DNA of 64,000 bases from Antedon mediterranea (taxonomy: Eukaryota; Echinodermata; Crinoidea; Comatulida; Antedonidae). The notes beneath the pieces are model-generated. The model searched no databases and had not been told where the DNA came from. It saw only the letters and a list, made by a program, of their open reading frames with translations. Shown here piece by piece: positions 38,421 to 50,500 of this stretch. The stretch covers positions 6,453,001 through 6,517,000 of the forward strand of contig NC_092673.1 in NCBI RefSeq assembly GCF_964355755.1. Direction: 5' to 3'. Both the position numbers and the translations under genes were made by a program. Position 1 is the first letter of the stretch; every line of letters begins with the position of its first letter.

Positions 38421-38612
38421 TCCTAATGATTTGAGATTCAACGGGTTTTGCTTTCAATTGTATAATAACAGCCACATGTTAAGGAATATGAATCTCTTTA
38501 TGATTTTAATATGGTTCGAAATGATATTACACAACGATTAGACAGCAACTGTGCAAGAGTCCAACTAATAAAATGAAAACGGAATGATCAATTAATTGAA
38601 CATTTACAGCAT

Positions 38613-38975
38613 AAGGCCCATACACTAGGACGATAACGATCGACGATAAATAGACAAATGTGCATTTTTAATACATAAACCAAAAGAAATATAAACAATT
38701 CCTTTGATGAAAATTATATTTTCACACGTCCAATCAAATGACGTCATGATTAGTAAGACCAATAATATCGTGACAATACAGCGATTTTATTGTTTTTATT
38801 TATCATGACGTCATTTGATTGGAATTTGAAAAACATTATTTTTATCAAAGGCAGCATAAATGATTATCCTATAGGTCTAGAACAAAAACCTTTCTAATTT
38901 CTTTTGGTTTATGTAAAAAAAATGCATGCTATATATTTATCGTCCGTCGTTATCGTCATAGTGTAATTGGGCCTT
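38613..38975. mobile_element. MITE family B, copy 3
   Basis: Left end AAGGCCCATACACTAGGACG and right end GTCATAGTGTAATTGGGCCT are inverted repeats. Two ATGACGTCAT palindromes lie at 38739-38748 and 38805-38814 in mirror positions. Confidence 0.82.
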
Positions 38976-39687
38976 TATACAAAAAAAAATAAATTGATTA
39001 CGAAGTTACATGTCATTTTCACCTATCACCAAAAAACTAACCTTTTCAACACTAATTAATTGTTACGAAGCCAATTTATATTATATATTTCATTAATGAA
39101 CTTTACGGTAAATGAAGAGTAAGTATCAGTTAATATGAATAATATAACTAGTAGGTCTATGAAGTTGCGTTCAGACACAGAACTGTGACATTACTATCAT
39201 AAATGTTGAAACCACTTATAAAACCTTTTTTTAAAGAAAATATAATTGTGTTAGGAGAAGGCGAATAAACAAATAGATAATGTACAAACCTTTTTCTGGA
39301 TTAATTAATGGAGCAGGTGTTCCTAATAATCTTCTGCTGCTACCTAGACTGATTGTTCACCTTCTGACGATAATTGATTGGACCCCCCACGGCATCTGAT
39401 AACCAACAAAAAATGTACCAGGACTGTTTCAATGATTTAATATCTGACGGCGTATTATTATAACATTGGCCTAGATTGACAGTCAAAAGGAAGTTATTGT
39501 AAATACCTCCCTTTATGTTGACAGAGCCAAAATAAAGTTTTGACCATTATCGAATGATTATTTGACAGTGATTTATTATAATACCGGCCTGGTTGACAGC
39601 AAAAACGAAGTTATTATTTATTGAACAAGATTTTACAGATTTCCGTCTACATCTCAATAATACTGTATTATCAGCAGAGGCTTTCAT

Positions 39688-40498
39688 AGGGCCTGTTTCT
39701 GCTGCAACTGCTTAAAATACGGTATAAAATACGGTATTTTTTATACCGTATTTTTTAGTACCCCGTTTCTGCTAACAATACTTCTTGGGTGGTCGTGTTA
39801 AATTTCATCTTTTTTTACCCAAATTGCCATTCATTTATTTGATCGATAATTAAAAGTAACAATAAAGGAAGTTTTACGTCTCACTTTCAACAGCCTAGCC
39901 CTAGTGATAGAGATGTTGTGAGAGCACAGAAAACATCGTAATGTGGACAATTAATTCGTTCCCTCCCCGAGTTATTGTATTTTGCAATGTTCTACTGCTT
40001 TCGCAGGCTCTTCAGCTTTGAGTTTACTTGCTTTGGAGACCAGTCTATTCCATACTCCTGCTTTATTTTTTTGAAATGTCTTTGTAATGTGGTTGTCCCT
40101 TTTATTACCTTTTAGTTGGCCAGACATTTTAGCTTCCCCACACACATTTATTTAGTAAAATTGTGACGTCTTCGCTCCACATTTTCGCCGAATATATCTA
40201 TACACGTGTGTAAAGCAGCTGACAGCGACAGAAAATAAAAACACGAATGTTGACCTTTTGTCATGTAAAAAAAAAAATACGGTATTTTTTATTGGCAGCA
40301 GAAACGGGTACAAAAAATACGGTATAAATTTGTAAATACCGTATTTTATCCACAAATTTTGTGGGGAAAATACGGTATACAAAATACGGTATATTTTTTA
40401 TGAGCGCAGTTTCTGCTGCCAAAAATATACCGTATATATACGGTATTTAAAAAATACCGTATAATATACGGTATTTAGTTGGCAGCAGAAACAGGGCC
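39688..40498. mobile_element. Palindromic DNA element rich in ATACGGTAT, Harbinger/Tourist-like ends
   Basis: Outer ends GGGCCTGTTTCTGCTGC (39688) and GGCAGCAGAAACAGGGCC (to 40498) are inverted, flanked by ATA on both sides, a possible 3-bp target duplication. An inner pair, GTACCCCGTTTCTGCTAAC near 39760 and GGCAGCAGAAACGGGTAC near 40293, nests inside. AATACGGTAT / ATACCGTATT motifs occur at least ten times near the ends. No transposase is visible. Confidence 0.75.
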
Positions 40499-42788
40499 AT
40501 ATAGACTCTCTTCTCCCAGACGTTTTTTGGGTCCAGCAGCTACCTATAAATTATAGTCGAGTTTCCAAATTCACAAAACTGTCAGCCTTAGATACTAAAG
40601 CTACCGCTATGAAACAGCTTATTAATGAATGTGTCCTCCTGGGACATAGCTGGCTAGAGCCGCGGCGCGAAAATAACATCGCAAAAATGGCATCTTCTTC
40701 CATAGTGTATAGATGAAACAATGAAACCCTTAAAATAACTTTTATTAATTTAAATGAACCGAGAACAAAATAAACAACAATGCAAACGTGAACGAATACA
40801 ATAATGAAAATGGTAAAAATCGCGCGAATACATCGGACAGCGAGGAGGCGACGATGATTTGTTGACAACAACCCAGCCAACAATTCAATTCAAGCGATCA
40901 ACGATTTGACCTTTTATCCTAGCATGCACTGCGTGTTGATGAAACTTCCGGTACAACACGGTATCGTGATTTCTAGTATAACAGCAAACGTTAAGGTGGG
41001 TTGACCTCGGTCCGAACAACACGCTAACAATTTAAGACGTGTTCAAATTTAGGGTGTTGTATAAACACGACCTTGGTTCTGGGTTGGAACGATTTTAGAA
41101 CACTGGAATGCCATAATACAAATTCACGTTCACCCAAAACAATATGAATCTTTTAATTTAACAATCCGCTAATTTAAACGCCTTGAACATCGCTTTAAAT
41201 ACATATGAATGCAACAATAGAGAGTTATTACAACTACAAGTCTTTTATTGTTTAGTAGAAGGCCTATTGTTATTATATTATACCTAACCCAGAAATTATT
41301 TTCTACAGGTAGGCGAATATTGTTTTATATAACAAAACTGTAATAATTGCGTCGGTGTAAATAATGGGGGAAGGGTGGGGATTAAAAATTTCCATAAAAA
41401 ATGACCTGAATCATAGAATTAATCCCTTATTCACTGGCCTGCAGCTAATTCGCATCCAGTGTGATTTTTAGTTGTATTGGTGTGGATCAATTTTATATTT
41501 TGTCTAAATGGTCCATATTCTCACAATGGTGGCAAGAATTTATCACTAGGCCTACTACAAAATCCTGGCAGCACCATATCCGCTACCTATATCCTAATCA
41601 ATTTTTTAAAATTTGCTCGATTGACTTTGCATTTTCAATCAATGTATATCAGGTATTAGTTCTCTTTTTATGTGTCTAACCCAGCGGAAGTGTCCTTTGA
41701 GTTCATTTCAAAACTTTTACGAATTTTAAATTTCTTCAAATAATGTTTACCTGTTTTGAAGCACAAAAAAGTGAGGATTCTGCGTTTTTGGTCTTGGCAT
41801 TTTATGCCTTTTATTGACACACTTTATTTGCCCACAATTTCTACATTCATATTGTCATGTAAAATGTGTTTCGGATATTAGTACATTCAAATCGTGACCA
41901 TACCCACTCAGTTCTGTATCTCCAAATACTTTAGTATTTGCCAAGAATCATATGGACATTTGGTAAGTAGCATCTCATCTGTATCTATAATTATGTGTGT
42001 GCCTGTATTATGTAAGGTTAAGAGTAAGGTTATGGTATATGATATTTTTTATTAAGTATTCCTATATACTGGAGACATCTATCAGAGGCCTACGAGAATC
42101 GGGTGAAATTACAAAAACACAAAAATTGCACCAAAGTGTCGTGTTTGGTTTTACTATATTTATGTCAGTAATAAAGCTCAGCAGTATGATGTGTGTTTTA
42201 ATTTTATTATATTTGGACATTCCCATGCCATTGGCCAAGTTTCGTAAAAGAGAGATATGAGTTAACAACTCTCTTAGTGCCACGGGCGGCGTTTGAAACC
42301 CCCGGGGACTGTCTAAAGCTAACTGTTTCACGCAATTGAATTTGACTAAAACTCAACAGAGAGTTTGTTGCTTATTATATTTTCTTTATATATTATTTTT
42401 TTGTACAATAAACACAATCGTTGGGGTGTGCCGAGAAGGAGGTAGGCCTACTTTTAAAGTATACGAAAAATTGTAAGCACCATATATATATTCTCCTGTA
42501 AAGCTCAAACTTTTCGACGCCATTTTAATACCAGAAGATCAGCAACAAGCTTGTTGTTTATTATATTTTATTATTCATGCATTTAATCATTCGACTATTG
42601 CTATTATAATAGTCACGTTTGATTTGTTTAGTCTATTATTATAATCGGTCAAGGGTTATATTGCAATTATATCCCGGGTTAGTACACTATAGTCACTGAC
42701 CTAATCATAAGAACTCATGACACCAGGAACGGTTGATGTTAAACCACGAAGTAAATTGTGTTCCACGCAACCAGCAAAAAGGGAAGAT

Positions 42789-42826
42789 AGGGAAGAGTGA
42801 GAGTGAGGTAGGTCTCACTCTTCCCT
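42789..42826. repeat. Hairpin with 14-bp perfect arms
   Basis: AGGGAAGAGTGAGA (42789-42802) pairs with TCTCACTCTTCCCT (42813-42826) around a 10-base loop. Arms are too short for a typical animal microRNA precursor; no function is claimed. Confidence 0.6.
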
Positions 42827-43084
42827 GGTGAGTTTATAGTTATTATTCTACATACTCGTCAAGCATAGAAGGTTAGTAGTCTAGATTTAGCATAAACATA
42901 GCAAAAATATTTGGACATTCGCTTATTCGATTGAACATTTATTTGAGCTATGGAATTACAGAAACTAGTTTAATATCATTTCATATAATTTATTTTGCCT
43001 TTAAAAATTACAGTACATACAATAATAAAAAGAATAAAATTTAGTTTATTATCTAATAATAACAATAATTCTATTATGATACAT

Positions 43085-43160
43085 TTGGTGGGCGAGAGGT
43101 TAAGACAATGTAACCGTAATCCATAACCGTTATGACAAGGGTTCGAGGTTCACTTTGGCT
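43085..43160 (+). repeat. tRNA-like sequence, probable SINE head
   Basis: GGGCGAGAGGTTAAGACAAT resembles a pol III A box of tRNA-Ser/Leu type, and GACAAGGGTTCGAGGTTCAC contains a B box. A clean cloverleaf acceptor stem cannot be drawn, so a tRNA-derived SINE or pseudo-tRNA is more likely than a working tRNA. Confidence 0.4.
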
Positions 43161-44574
43161 CTGATTCTCAAAATGCACAATAGTGTACTTGGACAAAACA
43201 GTACTTTCGAGTCGAGGCATGATGTGGGAATACAAAAAGAAACAAATAAACAAAAACCTTCATTAGGATATGAATTCTTCTTATTCAGACAATGTACAAT
43301 GCGCACTTAAAGTGACTATGATGTTTATTTCAACGGAAAGACAGACTAAAAATCACCCAGCAATAAACCGTAATAACAATAATTAGGCATATGTTGGAAC
43401 AAAAATAGTTTTTGATTTGAAAATCAAATTTACCACTTATCTTTAGCATGAGTTAACAGAGAAATAATCTAGTATTGAATGTTTCCCGAAGACGTGCAAC
43501 GTAAGCAGTAGACTAACCAACTGTTACAATCTCCACGTCCTGGATTTTGGTTCAGGACTTGATTATTTTAATTGATGTTTTATTGGGGAGGTGTTCCGGG
43601 CATTTATTCAAATAAACACCATCCTAATTGGTATAATTAATACATTATTCCGCGACACAGTGAGCCGTTTTGGCCTAAGAAGGAAGACGTTTTAGACGGC
43701 TTGCAACATGGGCAGGGTCCTGACGGGACACAGATAGCGCACAGTATACATAAATTCCTGGCAGCTATCGGGGTTTCATTCGATTTCAAACAAAAGACAT
43801 CAATGACATCAATTCTCTCGATGTCATTTTATATAATTATTTCCCACAATTTACTCCTATGTTTTATGAATATATTTAATTTGATCTTTATGTAATTACT
43901 ATACTTTCACATGCGCGGTCCGAAAACAAACAAAAAACCAAAATGGCTATCGCCACCAAACACCAACGGCCAACTTAGTTGCATGGCGGAGATTTGTACC
44001 GAAGTTTTTGCATTGTGCTCGCCAATGTCAGAATTAACCATAATTTATATATAGATTAATTTAGCAAAAAACCCATTGGCCAACAGACAATTTGATTATT
44101 TTTCTGCTTTAACTTACAGTTTTTCAGATAAATAATTTGTTTCGATCCAATGGTTGGTCCAAGTGGATACCGTAACTATTATGTGACATTAAATTGGCAT
44201 TACTGTATATCGTTAGTTTCTTAAATCGAACATATAATTACTATAATAGTTCAGCAGTATCCTCTATTGTATGACCATTGTCAATGCAATAGTTGTTATT
44301 ATAATGTACCTACCCTAGAAGTAGGAATTTGATATGCGTCAATGGATATAATTTAAGGTATGATTTTATTTTTCATACGTGACATCAGAAAACCAAGTCA
44401 ATTGTTTTTTATTACCATTCTGTCGCCAAAGTAATGACCTGATGGGGCAATAAAAAAATTATTATAGGGGTTGCGGAAAGGTGGTTGCTATAATGATGGA
44501 TCAATCGAAACAATGCAATGAGTATAGTCTAAATACAATTTTTTTTTTGCAGACTGAATACATCATTTTGAAAA

Positions 44575-47500
44575 ATGGCAAATCTTAAAAATGAGTTTGA
44601 CTACTTGAAATTTGAACTCAGTAAATATTATACTGGTGAACGCTACTCGTGGTTGAAATTTTGCCTTTTCGATAATTTAAGTCTATCAGACCTTACCGAT
44701 AAAGAGTCAACTGGACATACTTTATTCAATGAACTTGAAAGAATACATGTAGTCACAGCTAATGACGTCAACCTACTCTTGGAGATTACTGCGCTAACAG
44801 GTTCAGATGATGCCAGAAAACGTGTAAATCAGTATATTGAAGATAACAACATTCAAAACACAGACAAACACAAGTTGACAACTTATCGTAAACAACTCTT
44901 TAGGGCTGTGAGAGAAGCTGAACCAGTTGCATTAAATAAGGTTACTGCTATGTATAAACTAACTCATCTTAATTTTACCAACCTTTGGGATGTAATATTT
45001 CACCTTGAAACCAACGGAATTTTACCAACCGAAATAGACAAGTTTGGAAGTCTACTTGGAAAACGCGCAGAGAAAGAACTACTAAGTACCGGTAGGCCAC
45101 TGTAAATGTTGTTTTTTTGATTGATAGAATATTTTGTAATATAAAATTGTGAATCTCACACACGAATTGTGTTAACATCATGTGCAACAGATTGCATTAA
45201 GGCATACATTGGTGTTACACCATCGTGATACGTGCGAATGGTTTACCAATCACAAATAAAATGTATTTATAACAGTCCATCGAACGCTTATTATAATTTA
45301 AACATTACCGTATTTGTAAGTCAATGCAATAATTATGGTTAGAATAACGTTTTTATACATTGCCATAACCGCACAACATTACCACATAGATCCACAACAT
45401 TCAAAATAATACCACTAGAATATTCACTAGATATTCCAATAACCTAACGAAAGATTGGAATATTTGATAAATTTAGTCAAAAAACAAAAAACGGTTCGTG
45501 CAACAAACATTTCTTTAGTTAGTAATAATAGTGATGACGATAAAAGTGGCCAAACCTGTCAAAAGTAAAAAAGAAAACAACTGAATATTTGTATAGTAAT
45601 GACGACATCAATAAGCTTCTCACATACAACTATTTAAATTCAGCAGGCTTGCATGGATGTGCCAACGCATTCCGACGTCGCTCCACCATATACCTGCCAT
45701 AAAAACGGTGGGACACGTCGAAATCATATGTATGCGGTTTTCACCTACACATTTACTTAATCGTTCTTATAACGTAATACTGATTAAGTATGGCAAGTAT
45801 TACAGTAGGTAGGGCTCCAATAAAAAACGCTTTAAAGTAAATAAATTAACATAAACACACTTTTTTTCTTTATTCAGATAAAAAAACAAAAAGGGTTCGT
45901 GAAGCAAACATTTCTTCAGGTAGTAATATTGATGACGACGAGATAAGTGACCAAACTTGTCAAAAGAAAAGGAAAATAACTGAAGATTCTTATAGTGATG
46001 ACGACATGAATGCCCAAGCATCTACATCAGCTCATACAGGCCATAAACTAAAGAGAAGACTAAAATACAAATCTGACAAAGGTACAATTGATGACAATTA
46101 CTATATAATTGAAATTAAGGGATCTGCACAATACAATATGTTATTTTTAAATGACGTCGTAATTTTTGATAAGCCAAAATTGTTAATTAATTAATCCTAT
46201 CTAAAATTTATCCGCTTTCATATTAATTTGACGTGCACGTGTGTAAATATTTCACGTTTACAGTTTAGAAAAGGTACGCGCGATGCAAAAAGTTTAATAC
46301 TTTTGAAATGTTCAATATAGCCTGAAACGTGTTCTATAAATTTAGCTTAAGCATTTCCAACAAATGTTTGTCCAGAATGTTTCAATTTCATTTAAAGGAC
46401 ACCAGTCATCTTCTTTACAATAATTAACTTCCACATTTATCTAGTCCACATTGGTCGCTTTCGGACACCGACCTCTTGTACCAACCTGTATCTTCTCGTC
46501 TTCCTTTTACTTTCCATTTCCTTTAAAAAAGAAGGTCCGCATAATCTCAAGATGGGATGAGTCTAGTGTGAATCATTGTCACCATTTTAAAGTTTGTTTA
46601 ATTAATTAATATCGCAATGTTTACAGTTACGAATTGTGTTGTGTGAATATCGTTTACTCTTTATACATTTTAATTAATTTCTAGAAAATGTTGATGAAGA
46701 TAGAGCACCGAAGTCAAAGAAGATAGTTTCGAGAGAAGGTAAAACCATATTTTTGGGCAGGTACATTTTTTCAAATGCGTTATAGCAAGTCAAAGAACAT
46801 TTTTATTTAAATAACGTAAATTATTAAATAATACCTTTCTATAATTACAATTGTTTTTTCTTATATTATAATTGAAAACAAATAGACATGGTAATTTTAA
46901 ATAGGACATTAAAGAAGTCTGTGCACATATGACCTTGTGTAAAAAAGCAACGTTTAGTGGCATGTTTAATACTTTTTCATTAATTTATTTGATTGATTGT
47001 CTTGTTTATATATTATAGAAAAAATCAAAGATTATCTTCTTGATAGACAAAGATTGGTGTGCGGCAATAACAATAAGAAATTTACATCATCAATAATGAA
47101 TAACAATTCTTATTTCAACATTGAAATATTCACTGAATTGAAATTGCTGAAAGAAGATGAGATAAATGGCAGTCAACCAACTACATTACCAACAATGTTA
47201 GATGATATCAAATCCATGCCAGCATGTAGAGTTCTTATATCTGGTGATGCTGGGATTGGTAAAACAACATTATTAAGGTACTTGGCATACAGTTCAACTC
47301 TTGGAAAACCAATTGCATTTGAAGGTAAAATTGTATTTTTCTTGAATGTTAAAGATTTAGAAAAAGGGCAAGACATCTTTGATTTGATTGAAACACAACT
47401 TGATATGAACGATTTTACTAGAAAGACAAAGCTTCCAAGAGATGATCCATTGTTAATTCAAAGATTTATTGATCAAAATGACAGCAAGATTGTGTTGTTA

Positions 47501-50500
47501 TTAGATGGATTGGATGAAATCAGTTTTGAGAATAAAAGCTTGATAAATCTTTTCACAAAGAACACATTGGGAAATAGTGTTGTGCTGCTAACATCCCGAT
47601 CAGATAACTTAAAATGTTTAGATAAATTTAAAATGATGTGTGACTTGCATGTTAGAGTGAGTGGATTTGATAAAAATAGCATTAGAAAATACATTGACAA
47701 ATTTTTTAATCATTTTGGAAAAGCCGAATTTGGAAAATCACTTAGGCGGAAATTGGAGCTTGACGAGAAAAAAACTACAATTGACCGCAGTCATTCAGAA
47801 GCATCTGTATTGTGTAAAAATCCATTATTACTACTTTCAATTTGTCTTTCCTGGATAGAAAACAGACGTCTTCCTTATAGTGAGTCTGATCTGTTCAAAG
47901 AATTTTTTCTTTGCCTATTTAACCAATTCAATAAAACTAAAAAAAAAAAGTTTACTAAATTTGAAGATGCTCCATCAGAATATGTAAATGCTATGCTTTT
48001 GTTAGGGAAGTGTATGTGTAATTCTGTCTTAACGTTAGCTAAACTTTCAATAAGCAAACATGATTTGGAAGCATCGACAGAAGACCAAGGGTTGATTGAT
48101 CTAGCCTTAAAACTTGGATTTGTTTCTAAAATGTCACCGATTTCAAAAAAACCCACAAGTGATATGTACATACCTCCGCACAACTTGATAGGGGAATCAT
48201 TGGTGGGATTCTACTTATACAAACTTTATAACAATGAAACGTCGAATGAATGCACAAAGCATGAAAGACAGTTACTTAAGCCATTGAATGAAAATGAATG
48301 GAAGGTAATAAGAGAACGTAGGAGATTTAAGAAGGTAAATATGTTTGTAGTAGGGTATCTTGGTGGAGATGCTGGTAAATTTTTGAGATATTGGGTTACA
48401 AATAAATTTTCAACATATCGTTCTTTAGGTATTTACTTAAACTGTGTTAGAAAATCCGATCTGAAAGTAGTGAATACATTCTTGGAACCATACACAAACA
48501 GCGCGACGTTAAACCACACTCATGTATCTAACTCTTTAAAACAAGGTATTTCCTACTTTAATCGAAACTCTGAAGTAGCTTTAGGCGAAGATTTTACAAA
48601 TCTTATCAGGCAATTTTATAGCATGGATTTGAGCAAACTTGATTTGAGAACTTTTTTAAATGAATTATCAACATATGATAATCCTCAAAAAGGAAAGATT
48701 CTGGCCCACATTGTTTACTTTTTCACCTTTCAACTTGACTTAAGTAATTGTGGCATATCAGGTGATGTAATGAATGATATGATTAGAGAGTGTTCTAAAA
48801 TGGGTGGTGAACTGGAATTATACAATCTTAAAATCAGAAATAATAATTTGAGCAACATTAAAGCTACATTAATGAATTCTTTGATTAGGATGTCTCCTTT
48901 TTGTCGTCTATTTGATATAAGTAATTGTAATCTATCAGGTCAAGTAATGAATGATATCATTAGGTGTGATAGAGAAGCTGTGCTGAACATAGTCATCCTC
49001 AGAATCAATGACAACAACCTAAGTGACATTGATGGTACATTACTGGGTAGTTTCTTGAGTAAGTTCCCTAGGTTGATTTCACTTCAAATGAGGGATTGTA
49101 AAATTTCAGCTGACGTAATGAATGACATGATAAGAGTGTGTGCAGGAAAAAAATTAAAGTTACAAGTGTTTGATATTAGGGGTAATGATTTACGTGGCAT
49201 TAATGGCTCCTCACTTGGTACTTTCTTGAGTAAATCCCCTAAACTACTCAAACTTCATATGGGTAGTTGCAAATTATCAGGTACCGTAATGAATGACATG
49301 ATCAGAGTGTATGCAGAAGATAAGTTAGAATTACAAGACATTTATATGTGGAATAACGATTTAAGTGGCATTAACGGTTCCTCACTTGGTACTTTCTTGA
49401 GTAAATGTCCTAAACTACTCAAACTTCATATGGGTAGTTGCAAATTATCAGGTACCGTAATGAATGAAATGATCAGAGTGTATGCAGGCGATAAGTTAGA
49501 ATTACAAGAGTTTATTATTAGTGATAATGATATCAGTGACATTAATGGCTCCTCACTTGGTACTTTCTTGAGTAAATCTCCTAAACTACTCAAACTTCAT
49601 ATGAATACTTGCAAATTATCAGGTACCGTAATGAATGACATGATCAGTGTGTATGCAGAAGATAAGTTAGAATTACAAGAAATTTATATGTGTAATAACG
49701 ATTTAAGTGGCATTAATGGTTCCTCACTTGGTACTTTCTTGAGTAAATCTCCTAAACTACTCAAACTTGGCTTGCCTACTTGCAAATTATCAGGTACCAT
49801 AATGAATGAAATGATCAGTGTGTATGCAGAAGATAAGTTAGAATTACAAGAGTTTATTATTAGTGCTAACGATTTAAGTGGCATTAACGGTTCCTCACTT
49901 GGTACTTTCTTGAGTAAATGTCCTAAACTACTCAAACTTCATATGGGTAGTTGCAAATTATCAGGTACCGTAATGAATGAAATGATCAGAGTGTATGCAG
50001 GCGATAAGTTAGAATTACAAGAGTTTATTATTAGTGATAATGATATCAGTGACATTAATGGCTCCTCACTTGGTACTTTCTTGAGTAAATCTCCTAAACT
50101 ACTCAAACTTCATATGAATACTTGCAAATTATCAGGTACCGTAATGAATGACATGATCAGTGTGTATGCAGAAGATAAGTTAGAATTACAAGAAATTTAT
50201 ATGTGTAATAACGATTTAAGTGGCATTAATGGTTCCTCACTTGGTACTTTCTTGAGTAAATCTCCTAAACTACTCAAACTTGGCTTGCCTACTTGCAAAT
50301 TATCAGGTACCATAATGAATGAAATGATCAGTGTGTATGCAGAAGATAAGTTAGAATTACAAGAGTTTATTATTAGTGCTAACGATTTAAGTGGCATTAA
50401 TGGTTCCTCACTTGGTACTTTCTTCAGTAAATGTCCTAAACTACTCAAACTTCATATGGGTAGTTGCAAATTATCAGGTACCGTAATGAATGAAATGATC

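Larger units (their letters stand above)
30988..44574. other. 13.6-kb gene-poor, repeat-rich interval
   Basis: I found no convincing protein-coding gene. Open frames here are 60-110 codons, lack known domains and mostly overlap repeats. Contents that can be supported: a tandem array (32751-33630), an inverted repeat (34035-34071), a family A MITE (37161-37314), 57-59-bp tandem repeats (37335-37640, 38100-38420), a family B MITE (38613-38975), a large palindromic element (39688-40498), a hairpin (42789-42826) and a tRNA-like segment (43085-43160). Related GTTTATACAACAC ends in opposite orientation near 36264 and 41055 suggest another broken element. Confidence 0.6.

Noticed and set aside
40551-40883. 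110-codon minus-strand open frame beside the palindromic element
   Set aside because: No transposase or other motif I can support, and no splice context. It may be a decayed fragment but cannot be called.
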